Source of the DNA: Parascedosporium putredinis
Taxonomy: Eukaryota > Ascomycota > Sordariomycetes > Microascales > Microascaceae
Reading direction: 5' to 3'
Assembly (NCBI GenBank): GCA_949357655.1
Contig: CASHTG010000009.1
Coordinates: 558,001-622,000 of the forward strand
DNA: 64,000 bases
This document shows positions 60,969 through 64,000 of the stretch, piece by piece. Each line of letters begins with the position of its first letter. Positions within the stretch are counted from its first letter, which is position 1. Under the pieces are notes generated by a model. It had not been told where the DNA came from. It saw nothing but the letters and a program-made list of their open reading frames with translations, and ran no database searches. A program made the position numbers and the translations under genes.

Positions 60969-63900
60969 ATGAAACACGATAGAGACCGCGGCGACGAGCG
61001 TAGAGATCGAGGCAGGCCTGGCCGAGGAGTAAACGATTCTCGACGGTCAGTTTCCCCTCAGGCTCGTCGACCCCAACACGAGGATCGGCCCGCCCATCGC
61101 GGTCGACACGACGACCTATCCGCCTTTCCGCCGGATCAACGCAGCGACCGTCATTCTAGGAGGCGCTCGCGCGAAGATAATAACCATCGCTCCCATAGAC
61201 GGTCCGTGAGCCGCGGCGAGAAGCATCGGGGACGAGATCGATCACCGCGATTTTTTGACAACCGGCAACAAACACGAACGCGATCACGCGAGAGCTCTCG
61301 CCGCTCTCCCGGCGCCGGAGGTGGTGCATTTGCCAAACGCCCTCGAAGCCGGAGCCCGCCATCGCCCTCATCTCGACGAAAAAATCGCGACGATCGGGAC
61401 GCAACCGACGAGCGAAGCACTCACCCGAGTTTGAAAAGCCTGAACCCCCGCCGACATCGTGAGAGGCGCCGCTCGCCCCATCGGTCCCCGCTCCGTCGGG
61501 GCAGATCTGGCGATAGACTAGATCGAGATACGGATTCCGCCTACGATCGGCGCTCTCCCGAACGAAGACCGGTCGAAGATCGTGGCTATCGTCGTAGGGG
61601 AAGCGAGACGTGGAGCCACGCATCCCGAGACTCTAGTCCCCGCTCCCCTTATCGAGATTTATCCCGAGAGAGAGCCCAGGTCCCCCAGCGTTGCATCTAG
61701 GGGTCGAGACGATCACCCCAACGCCACCGCTCTCCGGCCTCATTCCCCGCACGACCACCACCGATCCGGCAAAGGCCACCCTCGCGGCCGCCGGGATCAG
61801 GAGACTGGTAGCGGGACCGGCAACGCCGAGGCCGCCATGGGATCTCGTGGGACGGGCGGGTTTCGTGGTGGTTATTCACAGCAAAACTCTTTCCCCTCCA
61901 ATAAGCAATACGGCCACGATTCTCGAGGAAGCTTCTCACAGTCGCCGACGCCCAACTCGTCCTATCACAACTCACCTGCATCTCAATCTCCCTACAATGC
62001 CCGCTCTGGCCGGAATGGCCAGCAGTTTTCACCCTCCCATCCGTAAGTTTTTCTTTTCCCTTTTTCAACCGCTGAATGACATTCGTTTCTTCAAACGTGC
62101 AGGCCTCGTGAATACTAACGCACCCCAGGCAACATTCGGGACCCTACCCTCCTACGGGCCCCAACTCATCATCCTTCAGCCAGCCGCCGCCTACAGGGCC
62201 TCAGGGCCATTACCATCAAAATTCCAATCACTCTCCCCCATTCCGCACCCACCGGCCCCATGAACCCATACCCTCCCAACAGTCAACGTGGGGCCAATTA
62301 TCGGGGCAACTCGACTTCCGCCCGTGGCGGCGGGCAGTTCAGCACTGCTCGTGGTGGTCACCGGGCACCTGGTTTCAAGTCTGGCCAATGGAACCCCCTA
62401 CGGGACCTAGCCAAAGCCCTCGCTCACACTCATCTAACGGACCCTATGATGGGCCTGGCCAGGACGCTCCCACGGGGCCTATGGACGGCCGTCAGCAAGA
62501 ACCGATGGATGACGGGAACGAGCCACGGCCGACCTACCCGGAGGAAATGCAAATCGACGAGCCCGAGCCCGTGTCCCAGCCAGAGCCGCCGGCGCAGCAG
62601 CCACCACCTCCCACAGGGCCTGGCAACAACGCAACTACTGCCGGTACCAACCGGGCACCCCGACAGGGCCGAGCTCGAAGTTTAGCTTCTCGTTTAAATT
62701 GGCAAGCAAGCAAACCACCACGCATCCAAAGCCCGAGATCACGCAAAAGTTCAACGCCGTTCCTACCAAGCAGCCTGCCCCCAAGCACAGGGCCAAGGCG
62801 GCGACCACAAGTCAGACAATAAGGACCGAGACCGAGACCGAGATCGGGAACGAGAGCGGGAACGGGACCGGGATAGAGATCGTGACCGAGATCGTGACCG
62901 AGACCGCGAACGGGATCGAGGTGGCAGGGACCGGGATCGGGATCGAGAACGGGATCGAGAGCGACAACGAGAACACGAGAACGCCCGCGAGCGCGATTCC
63001 GAGCGTGACCGTGACCGTGATCGGGAGCGGGAACGGGAGCGAGACCGAGATCGAGACCGAGACCGACCTCGTGATATTCCTAAGGGTGCGCCTACTGAGC
63101 CCGCTTCGTCACGCGCGGCGAGACGGAACCAGGAGCGGAACCAAGAGCCCGTAGCGAGACCTCCTCGGACACGCAAGGTCAAGAAGATTGAAAAACGATT
63201 GATCGTGCGGCCCAAGCTTGAGCCAACGCTAGCTGCATCAAAATCGGTCTTCTTCAGAAAGCCTGGCAACGAGTCGGTCGTGGGATCGGGAACGTATGGC
63301 AAAGTCTTCAAGGGCCTACATGTGTACACGAACGGCTCCGTCGCCCTGAAACGAATCCGCATGGAGGGTGAGCAAAATGGGTTTCCGGTGACTGCTGTGC
63401 GAGAGGTCAAACTTTTACAGTCACTACGGCACCTCAACATTGTCAATCTCATGGAGGTGATGGTGGAGAAGAATGACTGCTTCATGGTTTTCGAGTACCT
63501 CTCTCACGACCTGACGGGGTTATTGAATCACCCTAGCTTCAAACTCGATGATGCGCAGAGGAAGGACCTCTCAAAGCAGCTGTTTGACGGCCTCGACTAC
63601 CTCCACGGACGGGGGTGTTGCACCGCGATATCAAGGCGGCCAACATCCTAGTAAGCAAGGAGGGCACCCTCAAGCTTGCCGACTTTGGCCTCGCCCGATT
63701 CTACGCAAAGCGCCACCAGCTCGACTACACGAACCGCGTCGTCACCATCTGGTACCGCTCCCTGAGCTGCTGCTCGGCGAGACACAGTACGGCCCCGCCT
63801 GCGATATCTGGAGTGCTGCGTGCGTGATGATGGAGATATTTGTGCGCTCTGCCATCTTCCCGGGTGATGGCACCGAGATGAACCAGCTTGAGCGTATATA

Positions 63901-64000
63901 CGCCGTGCTGGGCACTCCAATCCAGGCGGAGTGGCCCGAGATTGTGGAAATGGCATGGTTCGAGTTGCTGCGGCCGGCGCACAAGGTGAAGCGGACGTTT
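60969..64000 (+). CDS. CTK1: CTD kinase subunit alpha Ctk1 (CDK12/13-like), 3' end outside window
   Basis: Ctk1 is the catalytic subunit of CTDK-I and phosphorylates Ser2 of the RNA polymerase II C-terminal repeats, linking elongation to RNA processing. Exon 1 runs 60969-62042 and exon 2 starts at 62129, after a perfect TACTAAC branch site. The first ~680 residues are disordered: Arg/Ser-rich, then Pro/Gln-rich, then a long Asp-Arg/Glu-Arg tract (62824-63075). The kinase domain starts near VGSGTYGKVFKG. It shows the VAIK-type VALKRI, the cyclin-binding helix PVTAVRE (PSTAIRE position), HRDIKAANIL, DFGLARFY, and a T-loop ending WYR. It stops at the window edge after subdomain X. About seven frameshifts lie near 61668-61680, 62256, 62394, 62671, 62797, 63611 and 63756. 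The start ATG is the first before the Arg-rich block; an upstream start in frame is possible. Confidence 0.9.
62824..63075 (+). repeat. Degenerate GAC-CGA / GAG-CGG hexanucleotide repeat in CTK1
   Basis: An approximate six-base repeat (GACCGA, GATCGG, GAGCGG variants) encodes alternating Asp/Glu-Arg dipeptides ahead of the kinase domain. Periodic and purine-rich, so probably length-variable. The reverse strand reads it as a spurious Ser-Arg frame. Confidence 0.85.

Noticed and set aside
62763..63485. Minus-strand Ser-Arg-rich 'splicing factor' frame
   Set aside because: It is the reverse complement of the CTK1 Asp/Glu-Arg repeat; the kinase frame is the real one.
1..64000. Interpreting the broken conserved genes as pseudogenes
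   Set aside because: The breaks are uniform one-base losses in short runs across all genes, including essential ones; no other decay (stops, missing motifs) is seen.
1..64000. 5S rRNA genes, CRISPR arrays, bacterial or viral elements, and RIP-mutated transposons
   Set aside because: I looked for dispersed 5S rRNA sequence, repeat-spacer arrays, transposase or reverse transcriptase motifs and AT-rich blocks and found none.

Overview
The window is a stretch of nuclear genome from a filamentous ascomycete (Pezizomycotina, probably a Sordariomycete). The evidence is short spliceosomal introns (about 70-220 bp) with GT..AG ends and CTAAC/TACTAAC-type branch sites, fungal-only families (MKT1, SSD1, LOC1), Gln-rich and RGG-rich disordered tails, and dispersed tRNA genes. 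I recognise 12 protein genes, one further clearly coding membrane-protein gene I cannot name, and two intron-containing tRNA-Gly genes. Base composition is near 50-55% GC, with no AT-rich RIP-mutated blocks and no recognisable transposon.

Layout: MKT1 (8-2733, +); a 2-oxoglutarate/Fe(II) oxygenase (3870-5490, +); a secreted ferritin-like protein (6818-7909, -); a 6.3 kb intergenic stretch; SSD1 (14170-18554, -); GLE1 (21593-23235, +); tRNA-Gly(CCC) and tRNA-Gly(UCC) (24335-24415 and 25458-25537, +); malic enzyme (27249-30504, -) with a 1.07 kb intron; a 12.4 kb region with no supportable gene (30505-42895); an unrecognised multi-pass membrane protein (42896-44771, -) divergent from UTP13 (45111-48001, +); SAD1 (48817-50567, +) convergent with an eIF4E class II/4EHP-like gene (51638-52962, -); LOC1 (55208-55879, +) convergent with a YheT-type alpha/beta hydrolase (56247-58137, -); and CTK1 (60969 to beyond the window end, +).

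Functional theme: most genes are housekeeping genes of RNA metabolism. UTP13 and LOC1 build ribosomes, SAD1 serves the tri-snRNP, CTK1 phosphorylates the RNA polymerase II tail, GLE1 exports mRNA, and MKT1, SSD1 and the eIF4E-like protein control mRNA translation. They are not an operon-like system; the shared theme may be chance.

Most important caveat: almost every conserved gene carries one or more single-base frameshifts, about 34 in total, nearly all a missing base in a short run, mostly C or G. Adding one base at each site (two at one SSD1 site and probably two at one CTK1 site) gives models whose coding lengths are all exact multiples of three, so I treat them as sequencing or assembly errors and not as pseudogenes. 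All coordinates given are those of the uncorrected window.

The most interesting unexplained signals are: paired TTATCGATAA palindromes in the UTP13 divergent promoter, echoed by TTATCG repeats plus an RRPE-like box at LOC1; a perfect 27-bp palindrome at 33487-33513 in the gene-free region; a possible second promoter inside the long malic enzyme intron; and the unnamed membrane protein.
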